This document shows positions 31,401 to 43,400 of a stretch of DNA of 64,000 nt, piece by piece (position 1 is the first letter of the stretch; the number at the start of each line of letters is the position of its first letter). The translations under genes and the position numbers were made by a program. The stretch is from Heligmosomoides polygyrus polygyrus. Taxonomy: Eukaryota > Nematoda > Chromadorea > Rhabditida > Heligmosomidae. The notes under the pieces are model-generated. The model saw only the letters and a list, made by a program, of their open reading frames with translations, was not told where the DNA came from and did no database searches. The stretch lies in assembly GCA_947396885.1 (NCBI GenBank), contig OX377206.1, positions 85,061,960-85,125,959 on the forward strand. Reading direction: 5' to 3'.

Positions 31401-34400
31401 AATACACCGACGAAAGCATATTACCTGTCGTTATCCTCCGAAAAATACTGCATATAATTATTGAAGTCGTTCAGCCAAAACGATGTCGAATTCGGTCCCA
31501 TCGAGTATGGCGTGCTTTCAAGATCCAGGACAAGTCCTAACATACGTTTCACCTGAACATTTAGGTTCATTAAAAGTTTCAGAAGTCAGCAAACATTAGC
31601 AAAAGTTATAAAATTCACTGGACGAATATCACAGAAATATTATTTGAGCAATGAAATCAGTAATCCGACACTCCATACCTCATGAGGATTCTTGATGTCA
31701 GGAGCTCTGTTCACATAAACTCTTCCTATAAGACCTTCGGCCCAAATTTTGTTCTCAGCCAGATGAAGGTAGTGAACGAGAGGTGAATCGTCGACAACCA
31801 GACGTGAAGGCGTTAGGTTTGGCTGGAGCTGTGAACATCCGTAGAATGCCAACAGGATGTACACACCGTAGACGATAACCTGAATGTGTACTTCTGTCTT
31901 ATACATAGTGTAGCTACATATTTGCTTGTCATTTTGAATAAGGGTTCACTCTCGTGATCTACCACTATATAATTGAGTTAGCTCCCAGCCCTGTAGATGG
32001 TGAGGCGTATCTCACTCAGGTTGAGAACCTGGCTGAGATACGCCTCGGGGAAGCACGCGCAATCTCATGGAACCCCTTGCGGCGCCTCCGCGTACCTCGC
32101 GCGGGCAACGTCTGCCGTTCAACATGGAATGTTGTTACAGCAGAGGACGCGTAGCCTCCTCCTGCTTGACACAACGGCATCTGCGCGCGTTTCCGAGTGC
32201 CTGAATCCAGAAGACGGGTTCCCTTCGTCACACCACAACCTTCTGGGGTCACAAGAGGAGACACCGTCGTCCAACGACGAGGCATCGCATTCAGAATTGA
32301 GCATGAGATGCTGCTGCAGCAGAGGAAGCGCAGCCTTCTCCTGCTTGACACAACGGCGTCTGCGCGCGTTTCTGAGCGAGTCCTGAATTCAGAAGACGGG
32401 TCCCTTTCGTTGCACAACAACCGTCTGGAGTCAGAAGAAGCGAAAATAAAGGAAGCAAAGGCCACATCGTCGTCGCACGACGACCGGCCGCATTCAGAAC
32501 TCAGCATTATCCCATGTTGAACGGAGAACTTTACTGCTGCAGCAGAGGAAGCACAACCTCCTCCTGCTTGACGCAGCGACATCTGCGAGCGCTTCTTAGC
32601 GTCTGAATCCAGAATACGAATCCCCTTCGTCGCGCAACAAGAATACGGAGTCAAAAGAGGTGATACCGTCGTCGTACGACGAGCGGCCGCATCCAGAATT
32701 CAACATGGGATGCTCCTCCAGCCGAGGAAGCACAGCCTCCTCTCTATTGACACAACGGCGTCTGCGCGCGTTTCTGAGTCCCTGAATCCAGAAGGCGGGT
32801 TCCCTTCGTCGCACCACAACCGTCTGGATTCAGAAGATCGAAAAGAAAGGAAACAGAGGTCTCATCGTCGTCGTACGACGACCGGCCGCATGCAGAACTC
32901 AGCATTATCCCATGTTGAACGGAAAACGTTACCCGCGCTAGGTACGCCTCTGCGTACCTCGCGCGGGCAATGTTTGCCGTTCAACATGGGATGTTGTTAC
33001 AACTGAGGACGCGTAGCCTCCTGCTTGACAAAACGGCGTTTGCGCGCGTTTCTGAGTGCCTGAATCCAGAAGACGGGTTCCCTTCATCGCAGCACAACCT
33101 TCTGGGGTCAGAAGAGGAGACACCGTCGTCCAACGACGAGGCATCGCATTCAGAATTGAGCATGAGATGCTGCTGCAGCAGAGTAAGCGCAGCCTTCTCC
33201 TGCTTGACACAACGGCGTCTGCGCGCGTTTCTGAGCGAATCCTGAATTCAGAAGACGAGTCCCTTTCGTTGCACAACAACCGTCTGGAGTCAGATGAAGC
33301 GAAAGTAAAGGAAGCAAAGGCCACATCGTCGTCGCACGACGACCGGCCGCATTCAGAACTCAGCATTATCCCATGTTGAACGGAAAACGTTACCCGCGCC
33401 AGGTAAGCCTCTGCGTACCTCGCGCGGGCAATGTTTGCCGTTCACATGGGATGTTGTTACAGCAGAGGACACGTAGCCCTCCACTGCTTGACTCAGCGGC
33501 GTCTGCGCGCGTTTCTGAGCGTTTGATTCTGAATACGTGTCACTGACGTCTGCCTTGAGCATGGTAGGACCACCAAGGAGTGGTGGAGAAGGGAAGTAAC
33601 GGCCCTTTAGAGTGAACCAGGTGAGCGTCCAGGAAGGAAAGGAACAACCTGAAGGAGGGACCAGGGCGGGGAAGCCAGCAAGAAGAGACCAGTAGGGGGT
33701 CAATATTGAAAACAAGGAAGTGGGCCAGGGGTTGGGACCAGGAATGTGGGGGGGGGGGGGGAAGACCAGTAAAGGCGGTCCAGCAATTAGATCTAGAAAC
33801 AAGAAACGAGTGAGGGGATACTGACGCCCGGATTCGGAAGACGTGTACACAGTGGAGGGGCCGAAGTACTGCGCAGCATAAACCAATGATGTTACTGCAC
33901 GGTGTGGAGAAAATGTCTATGATGAAAGGTACCGAAGTGGTGAACGGCTTGATGCCGATGAAGTACGCAGCAGGTCCTAGATGTTAGCGAATTTCAAGTT
34001 TGACAAAAGCTACCTTCTTTAGATCAGTGATGGTGCAAAGTCGCGCGAAGCGCGCAAGTGCGAGACACGCCGTTAGGCGTGTCGGGGCACTTGTCTACAG
34101 ATAAAGCAAAAAGTCTGCATCCATGCTCGTGATCCACAGATAGTACAAAAAGCCTGCATCTATTCTCGTGATGTACCTTGTTTAACGACCTTCACACACT
34201 TTTTCTTTTGTATCTATCTTTCCACAGAACTTGCCCTGTTTTTATTCTTTTTGCTGCTTTCATTTCTTTCTTGCTTTTAAATATCCAAATCTCCATTTAA
34301 TTTTTCCCCTTATATTTCTTTTTTTTCACGTTTTTTTTCCACGGATCTCCCTCGATAGAGAGCCTTCGGGCTCTCTTGTTAAGAGGGATCTCGGGCCGCT

Positions 34401-37400
34401 TGTCGCAGGGCCACGTGGCGCGTCCCCGGGTGGTGGATAGGGGAATTAAACGCGAACCAAATGCGACCGTGTACTACCCAGAGACGCAGGTGGGATGCAG
34501 GGGATGGACTCCTTGCTCCTGCTGTGTCGGGTCGACGCGTTCCTTGTGCGTGGGAGCGGCATGTTCGTGCACAGTGTGCGTGGATGTGTCCGTGACTGTG
34601 CGGATTGTAACTGTGTCGGCTCGGCCAAAAGCTTGCACTCGGTAGACTGGGAGTACATGTAAGGCGATTCGAGGCCGCCTTAAGTCTCGCCCCGTCCCTT
34701 CGGGCAGTCTGGCTGGCTGCCCGGAGTACCCCGCCCGCACGACAGAGCCTGACTAGCTACCCGTGTTGTATTCCAGTCAAACACAGCAGCACTAAAGGGC
34801 CTCATTCCCCTGACCCCGAAAGAGCCCCTATTTCTGCAGCGATGGGAAGGACGAGTACGGAGAGGCTGCTAAAATCTCAGGGCCTAACCAGGCTGCGCAA
34901 ATTGAGAAGGACTAGGATGACGATCTGTACTTACAACGCCCGCACGCTTGCATCGGAAGCATCCGTCGAGGACCTGATGATGCAAGCCAGGAAGATCAAG
35001 TACGACGTCATCGGACTGACCGAGACGAGAAGACACCACCCCGTGCACGCCGCCTACGACTCCGGAGAAGAACTGTTCCTCGGAACATGCGACAGCAGAG
35101 GAGTAGGCGGCGTTGGTGTCCTCGTCAACACGCACTTGGCCATGAACATCGATTCGTACGAGTCTCTGACAAGCCGAATCGGACGTCTGCGACTGAAGCG
35201 ATGTGGTTCCGTGCCAGCTTTGACTGTATTCGTCGCGTATGCCCCAACATCCGACTACGACGACGAAGAGGTCGAAGCCTTCTACGTGGAGCTGGAGAAG
35301 TTCTATAAGGAAGATCACACCTTCTACAAGGTGATCGTCGGCGACTTCAACGCCAAAATCGGACTGCGAAGGTCGCCGGAAGAACTTCACATCGGAACCC
35401 ACGGTTTGGAGTGGAACGAGCAAGGTGAAAGGCTGTCTGAGTTTATCATGTCGACCAAGACCATCCATGGAAACTCGCAGTTCCAGAAGCCTCCCTCCCT
35501 ACGATGGACCTGGGAATCCCCCGGTGGCCAGTTCCACAACGAGATTGACCACATCATCTTCAACCGCAAATATTGCCTGACCGACGTCTCCGTTGTCCCC
35601 AAGTTCTACACGGGATCGGACCACCGCCTCCTTCGCGCAAGGTTCCGCTTTTCGCGTCAAGGAGAGAAGGCCGCGAAGTTCAAGAGGAGGAGTCCCAGAA
35701 CGACCATCAACTGGGACAGGTGATGGTTCTTTTGCTTGCTGCAGCGTTCTATTTAAATTCTATTTAGAATAAAATAATTAGAACAATAAATGAATAAATA
35801 ATAAACACATAAAGAATCTAATGATTCTGGTCTTTTCTATGAATACTATGTGCAGCGATAGCGCTTTTGTTTAGCCATTCATCAAAGGAAATCTGAAACG
35901 TGTTTAAAGGTGGGCGATTCAAAACTTCTAACTGTGCATCATTACAACACCTCTCTGTTTACGAATAAACTTTCTTATGTTCTTCTTTTTTTCGAAAATT
36001 AGGTGGGCCGGCCACGTAATCCGATTCCCTGGCACCCACCTGACTGGATTCTGCGGGATGTCAAGAGAACACCAGGACGCCCACCAACGCATTGGTCGGA
36101 CTTCTTCGTGAAAGCCCTGAACGAACGATATGACGCTTTTCGTATCCATCGAGCGAGGAGGATCCATTGGAGCACTCTGGCACAGGGAGACGCTGCTGGC
36201 GCCCGCTCGAGCAACTCAATGAGATCAATGGGACGACGACGAGCCGTGACGGAACTCAGGATCACAAGAACCACTAGAGTAGCAACTGTTAGAACGGAAG
36301 ACGAGCATGCAGAAGAGTTCTTCGTGCCGTGCAAGTCGTCGTATGTTTTCACGAATGGATAATCCAATCCTCCTGTAGCATGAGTTGGAGGGTTTGTTTT
36401 CGCATCTGTTACCTTTTCCGCTTTAGCTTCTGTTGTCTTTTCCGGTTCAGTTTCCACCGTTGCACTGCGTTCTACTTGCTGTTCTGTTGCCGCTTCTGTT
36501 TTTGTTCCCACCGTCGCATCAGATCCCGTTGTAGCTTCAGTTGCTGTTTCCTCTGAGTCTCCTGGGACGGCAAGTGATACAGGTGGCATGTGATGTTCTT
36601 CTTGGCTTTGTGATTTTAATGTTTCTCCTCGCGTGCGTGATGGCCTTAAGTTAAACAGCTCATTGGCTTTCCATTCTGTCAGAGCACAACTTTATGCAAC
36701 ATTAAGAAGTGCAAATAAATATTAGAACAGTACCTTAAGCAGGGGAGCGTGTAGCGTAGTCGGAGGAGGCGCCGACTGTCGCCTGCACCCGATACCAGGT
36801 TTCTGGTTCGGATTTCCCGCCCAGGCCAACCAAGCCTTCCATTCCTTCGGAGTCGGTGAATTGGTACCAGACTTGTCCGGGAAGGAAAAAGCGCTGACTT
36901 GTTCATCGGCTGGCCTCCGCAAGTCATTATATGGCCAAATACGCATTCGAATCGCCTCCACGACATCCTGTAGAAGTAGAATGCGTGGCGCATCCCAAAA
37001 AGGATTGAGTAACGCCGTCCCTTATCCTTTTACTTTAAGCAGCAAATATACACTAATCGTCGGATAGTTGCAAGACAACGCTTGTCGGAGTCGAAACAAC
37101 CTCGTGCAAAGCGTTTTTTGGAAGCAAGTGTTTGCTCATCCACACGTCATCTCCTCAACGAAGGGTTTGACGTTGCGCTGGAAAAATGACGAGGGCGCTG
37201 AGATGTTCTGCAAAGGTTGCAAAGTGACGGGCTGCTTCTTTTTTCGGTGTCTGCACTTACCGGTTTCTACTTTGCAAAACGCGTGGTGTTTGCAGATCAT
37301 TTAGCCAATTCGTAGTCATGCGTGCTGCGATGGCAACAATTTTCAGCAAATTAAATGCCTCATTACCTGAACCGGTTCTTGCTGAAGTTTGAGGTAGGTT

Positions 37401-40400
37401 TTCAACTCATCACACTGGCATGTTATGCAGAAAGCAGCGATGCGGGGCGCTGTGAGATTTCGAAGAATTCACTCGCTGAAAGGCGATTTACAGAGGCTTT
37501 TTTATTGTTTTGCTTGTTTACGTTAGTACAGCGTAGCGTCAGTCAAGTCGTCGAAAATTAGGTGGGCCGGCCCCGTAATACGCTTCGCAAACACCCCCTG
37601 GACAAGCGCCGTCAGCGAATGGATTCCGTGGTATGTCAAGGGAACACCAGGACGAACACCAACGCGTTAGTCGGACCTCTTCGTGAAAGCTCTGAACGAT
37701 CGATATGACGCTCATCGTGTCCCTCGAGCGAGGAGGATCCATTGGAGCACTCTGGCACGCGACAGGGACGAAAAGAAACACTTGTGGCGCTCCCTCGGGC
37801 AACCTGATGATCACCGGAACGACAGGTGATACAGGTGATACGTTATTGCAGCTTAGTACAAAGAAGGCTCCAACGCAACAGCTAGAGGTGCAAACTATTG
37901 ATTTGTTTAATTTAGAAAGACTAGGTAGATCAGTGATGAAGGATACCCAATCCCTCTTGGAATGCACTATGCATTCTACTTTTATGGGATGTCAAGAAGG
38001 CAGCTTGGTTACGTAGTATTTGGGCTTTACAATGACGGTTACCAATGAATAACTCGGTGTTTTACTCCTTATACAGCAGCAGTTCACCGACCCCGAAGAG
38101 AAGAAGGGCTTATGTAGTTTACATCAGACCTGAATCAGGGACCTCGTTTTAATGTGCACGCGACAGCAGGCGCCTTCTCCGAGTGCGCAACGCGCACCCT
38201 CGCGTCTGACGATTTAAGAGCGAAAATAATCTGGAACGACCATTGAAAACTTAAAGAAGAAGGAGTCATTAAGTTGTAGGTCAAATTTTTGGCCATGCTT
38301 CCCGATTTCAATAACATCACAATCGAATCGATTCGGTCAATTTTATAGCAAGACACTCACGATGAGCACCCTTGTGATCGGTTTGCATATGAGCGGTGCG
38401 AATGTGTTGTAGAAAAAGTGTCTGGTAGGCGAAACAGCATCTGGAGCCTTTGCCTGAAAAGAGAGATATGTGCGTACAGATCCATTTCGAAAATTCCGAA
38501 TGCGTATGTATTCGTGTACGCTTTGAATGGTTCTTGAGGGTTCGTTTTCATGGAAGCCCCATAGTTCTATTTATTCGATTTCGTACATGTCGCGAATAGC
38601 CGACGAGAGCACAGACCGAACACATACCAGCCGATCAGGGTATCGACTGTGCACGCCCTCTGTGAATGGCACGCGCATTCAATGCGGTCTGATTGGATGG
38701 CGCGTCCCCATCCCCCAATGCTGCCCGTGTTCGCGACATATACCTTCGATTTTGAGCAAATTCGAATGGAAACCATTGCAGGATGAAGAAGATAACAAAA
38801 AAGGAAGAATCCATTGAAATCGTTCAAGTGTTGTGAACAGCAGACTTCTAAGTCGCCCCTGAGGGGGATTATGATAGCCTTTTGTAGAACGTAAACCTCT
38901 CAGCAACCAATGTTTCGCAAAGTTTTTTGAGCACTATTTCAGCTTCTGCCTCATAAAGGATATAGGATAAAGGACGGCATTATCCGATGCTTTTTGGGAT
39001 GCGCCACGCATTCTACTTCTACGAGATATCGCGAAGGAGATTTGAAAGCATATTTGGCCATGCAATGACGTGCGGTGAGCAAGAAGGCGCTTTACCCATC
39101 CCAGACAAGTGTGGTCCCAATTCACCGACCCCGGAGGATGGAAGGACTGATTGGCCTGCGAGGGAAATCTGAAGTAGGAATCTTGTATCTGCACGTGACA
39201 GCCGGCTGCTCCTCCGACTGCGCTACACGCGGCCTCTGCCTCGATGTTGAGTATATTTCTGACCAAGGGTTTCAATGTAGCATCAGAAAACTCAAAAACT
39301 AAGACCTTCCAATAATGAAGGGAGGATAACATTTCATCAATGAAGGGAGGATAAGGTTTCTTTTTCTCCTACTAACGGATCTCGTTTATTTAGTCTCTAG
39401 GCTACGTATAACCTACAAGTGCTCCGTCACGCCTATCGGCGTGCCTCGCACTTGCGCGCCTTGCGCGATGTTGCAGTATCACTAAGCTAAGGACAACCAC
39501 ATCGAGCTAGCTGCTCTACTTGTACAGCTTTTCCCCTATAATAGGAGTTGAAAGGCTCGCAGTACGTACAGTGTATAGTACGATAAGACGATCTATTGGT
39601 TCCTCACTAATGGTCCTCCCTTAGTGAAACGGTCCCCATTACTGGTACTGGTCCCCCTCAATGATCCCCCTTAGCGGACAACGTCTTCGGCACACCTTCT
39701 GAATCCCCAGACACATTGGACGACGTGTTCCGCACGTCTTCTGAAACCCCAGCCCGCTTTCGGCTCGTCTTCTGTAATTTGATCATATCGATCGATAGTA
39801 ATCCATACTTCAAAAACGAACTTCATAATCATGTTCAGCGACCTCGACTACCCCAGGGCTAAAGCTTCGGACCGCTTGGGCACGTCTACGTTTCGCTATG
39901 CACGGTCGCCGACGTGTTCAGCTCGTCTACTGAGTCGCCAGGCGCGTTTGGCGACGTGTTCTGCTCGCCTACTGAGTCGCCAGGCACGAAGAAGGCGTTT
40001 CGGTATTTTCCGCTATTTTCTGGCCTTAATTTGTGCCCCGTAATTTCCCTATTTTATGACTCATCGTCGATCGGTAGTGTGACTCATCGCTTAGCGGATT
40101 ATTATATAGTATGATGATTATACCTCTGTAAGCCTCCAAAACTTGTTCAATCCTAAGTCAAAACAACATCATAGTGAGCCAAGAAAAATTTACCTTTTCT
40201 ATCTCGGCCTTGTCGCATCTTTTCCAAACGAAGATGCAGTGATATCCAGCGACCTCCCTTCTCGCGCCCAACACCATTACAGCAGCGAAAAAAGTGAGCT
40301 GTAAAAGAAGATCTGCAGTGGAAGACGGGAAAGTAACACTGCTTGACGCCTAGGCTCCAACAAGTAAAACTAAAATTCTGAAAAGAGCAGTGAAGGATAA

Positions 40401-43400
40401 GAAATCTGAGGTTTTCACATACATTCCGGATAAAGTTTAGTCGTTTAGATGAAGGACAGAGATGGACTTAAGTTTTACAGTTTCAAGTGGTGCTACTAAG
40501 GAATTGTCTGCGAAGGCTTACAACGACACTAGGAAGAGACCAGCGAACGTCTTCTGAAGAAGCTAACTCCATAGAGTGTCAACCAAAAATCAACCTGATA
40601 AAGCCAGTCGAAGGCCACAGCGACCATAATGAACTTGCAGAAGATAGAAATAGCTGGCGTGGACGAAAACGTGCCGATGCCGAAGGACAATATAGATGTG
40701 ATTGATGTCACAGAAATCGCACTGAAAACATCATCTCAATGTAGTTGAATAAAAGACAGCTCAGCGACAGTAAAAGAGCCTACCTTCCAGCTTCCTCTAG
40801 GGCAAGTGCCATCCGCTTTTCTGGAGGAAGGGTTCGCTTCGTGTCCTGCCAAGCACCGAGCATCACATAAACGTCGTCTACGCCAATTGCCAATGCGATG
40901 AATGGCATGACAGTAACCTTAAAATTGCTTCTTAAAAAATAAAAAAATAGGAAAATAAACCCTATAATAAAGTGAAAGTGAAAAGTATAAAATCAAAATT
41001 TTCTTCTCACAAAGACTTTCATTTCGCCACCTATCTCTAGACGAACCTTTCCAGTTATATCTTTTTACACATTTCTAGCTATAAGCCGACTACAAAAAGA
41101 TGCCTCTTTTTAAATTTCAAAAAAAGACAATTAAGTAAAAATAACAACAGGTATTAAAATTTTGGTAGCGAGGTAGCGCAGTCGGAGGAGGCTTCGTGTG
41201 TTACATGCACTCCGAATCGGAATTTTTGGTGCGTTTTCGGCCCTGCCAACTGAACCCTATATCCTTAAGGGGCCGTTGAACTGGTATGAAATTTGTGGGG
41301 GGGGGGAACGAAAATGGAAATGCTGGCTGGCATTGTTAATCCGTTGGCCACCACAAGCCACTGTATAACGCACTTAAATTGCCTTCACGATATCCCGCAG
41401 AAGTAAAATGCGTGGCGCAACCAGGTTTTAAAACTATGTTTTTTCTTATATTTTTGTCCTCCTTATTATTATTTTCTTATTTCCTTTTTTCATTAAAAAT
41501 TTGAGTGCGCTGTTCGAAAATTGCTCGAAAATCCCCTGTATAACACTCGCTCGGATAGGTCAGGGCTAAAGATTTTCTTTAGCAAAATCTTTGACTTGGA
41601 AAATATTTAGATCACTCATCTTGTTCTCTTCCAGTTTCAAAGCAACTTGTTCATGAAGTGTTGCATAAAGTTGTGTAAGAAGTTTCATAATAAAATAAAT
41701 ACGCCGCTCATTCTACTTTTACGGGCATCATGGAACTGACTATAAGGGATATTTAGCCTATACAACGACCTGATGTGACGTAGTACATTCTGCAACTCGT
41801 AGAGTGGTTCGGCAACGATTCTACGATACTGTATGGATGAAAGATCGGAACCTTAAATCGATTCATGGAGCTACGCAAAGTCATAGCTCCTGTGTACTGC
41901 GCCACGAGTGCTGCATATAGTGATAAACAGAAAAGTTTATATGACGGCTCATAAAATCCTACAAAACGATCGGGATTGTACGTAGAGTATTTATAAGAAA
42001 AAAATGAACTTGTGAAAGGAATAAAATGAACAATGAAGCTTCTAAGAAATGTTAGGGTAAAGGGTACGTCTATGATACTGATAACATTACTTATATTTTG
42101 TGATGAAGATTGACCAGAATTGTCCTAGTCGGGAGGGACAAAGCTAATGCTGCAGTGGCGTCCCTTCCTATATGTTCGAATATTCGAATGGTTTGGAATG
42201 CTCACAAATTCGAATATTCGAATTCGAGTATATTCGAAAAAAGGCGGCTTTTCTGAATATTCGAATTTGAGTGCATTCGAAAAACGCGATTTTTTAAGCA
42301 TTCGAATTCGCATAGATTTATTCGAATAGGTTTTTCGAGCACAACCACACTGTACAGATCTGAGCGGTGTAGCTGCTGGAGGTCTAGAAGGAAATCAGGG
42401 AAGTGTGATAGTTTGGATAAATAGTCCACGCTCCTCCAGATTAGGATAGATCCGACTTACCATATCGTTGCAACCAACAAAGCTACCACATAAGCATGAG
42501 AATGTATGAGAAAAAAAAACAACGCCTGTTAACGGTAACCTGGTAAATAAATGGCTCTCCGAGTGCGAACAGAAGTCCTCCAGCGCTCACAATTGCCATG
42601 GACGAGGTCAACACTCCTATCATCGCCTCAATAGGCTTCGAAGTTATCCAGTCGCCAGTCATGCTAAATACAATAATATATTTATTTATTTATTTATTTA
42701 TTTATGCCTGCACTAAATTGTGTACAATAACAAGGAGCTAGTTAATATGGACACGGCGTAGACAACACAATGATTTGAAAAAATTAAATTCCCGAACAAC
42801 GCAACATTTCACATTAATAAATAGTGAGGGCAAACTTTGAGAAAGAAGGAAAAAGAAAGCAAAAAACAAAAAGTGAGAAACCAAAGGCCAAAAATAAAGA
42901 AAGTCAAGGGTTTGGAACCTGAGCAAATTGACTTAGAAATAAACAAAATTAAAATTAGACTTAGAATTTCGGAGAAAATCCGACAACGGATACGAAACGC
43001 TGAAGCTCACCATGATCCGACGGTGAAGCTGACCAGCAAGAGAATAGTCAAGGAAATAAAAGGAATCGTGTAGGTGGCATTCTTTTGCATTTCTTCTTTC
43101 AGGATGGCAAGGCTGAACACGGAAGATCTGAGCGGTGTGAATTCAGTTGCGAGAAGCTTTTGAAGCGATTCAGTGAACGCGGAAGACACCTCTTCTGATG
43201 ACGCCTAAATGAACTCACTCGTCTCCGAATCACTGCTTGCAAAGTGAAACAGATAAAGCTCTGTCAACTAACGTTTTCGTAGCCAGGTATTTCATAGATG
43301 AGGTGAACCATATCCACGGCTGTGATGTCGTTCCTTTCGTTTGTTTTTACACCGTACAGATGCGTTGGTAGAAACAATTTGTTCTCGAAAAACGTCATCG

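Larger units (their letters stand above)
31958..34093 (+). mobile_element. Helitron-like element, copy 1 (about 2.1 kb)
   Basis: Starts TCTACCACTATATAATTGAG, the same first bases as copy 2 (63075), and ends with hairpin ACACGCC-GTTA-GGCGTGT followed by CGGGGCACTTGT. A 5-prime TC, a 3-prime hairpin about 10 nt from the end and absence of a target duplication resemble Helitrons, although the end CTTGT is not the canonical CTRR. The interior has seven tandem modules of 180-280 bp. No Rep/helicase is encoded. Sits in PTR intron 11, 79 bp from exon 12. Confidence 0.6.

Noticed and set aside
32016..32654. 212-codon open frame on the - strand and similar frames on both strands of 32.0-33.9 kb
   Set aside because: They are translations of GC-rich tandem modules of the Helitron-like element. 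Parallel frames exist on both strands and no protein motif is present.
32085..33560. CRISPR-like array
   Set aside because: Modules are 180-280 bp, degenerate, and lack uniform short repeats with unique spacers. The genome is eukaryotic.
36003..36362. 119-codon open frame as a new gene
   Set aside because: Its first half is the out-of-frame shadow and in-frame tail of the RTE 3-prime end; the second half is antisense to the nested exon candidate.
40286..40298. Apparent one-base frameshift at the start of PTR exon 10
   Set aside because: A first count gave five T in the homopolymer. Recounting shows six (six A on the + strand), which keeps [11 protein letters not shown] in frame.
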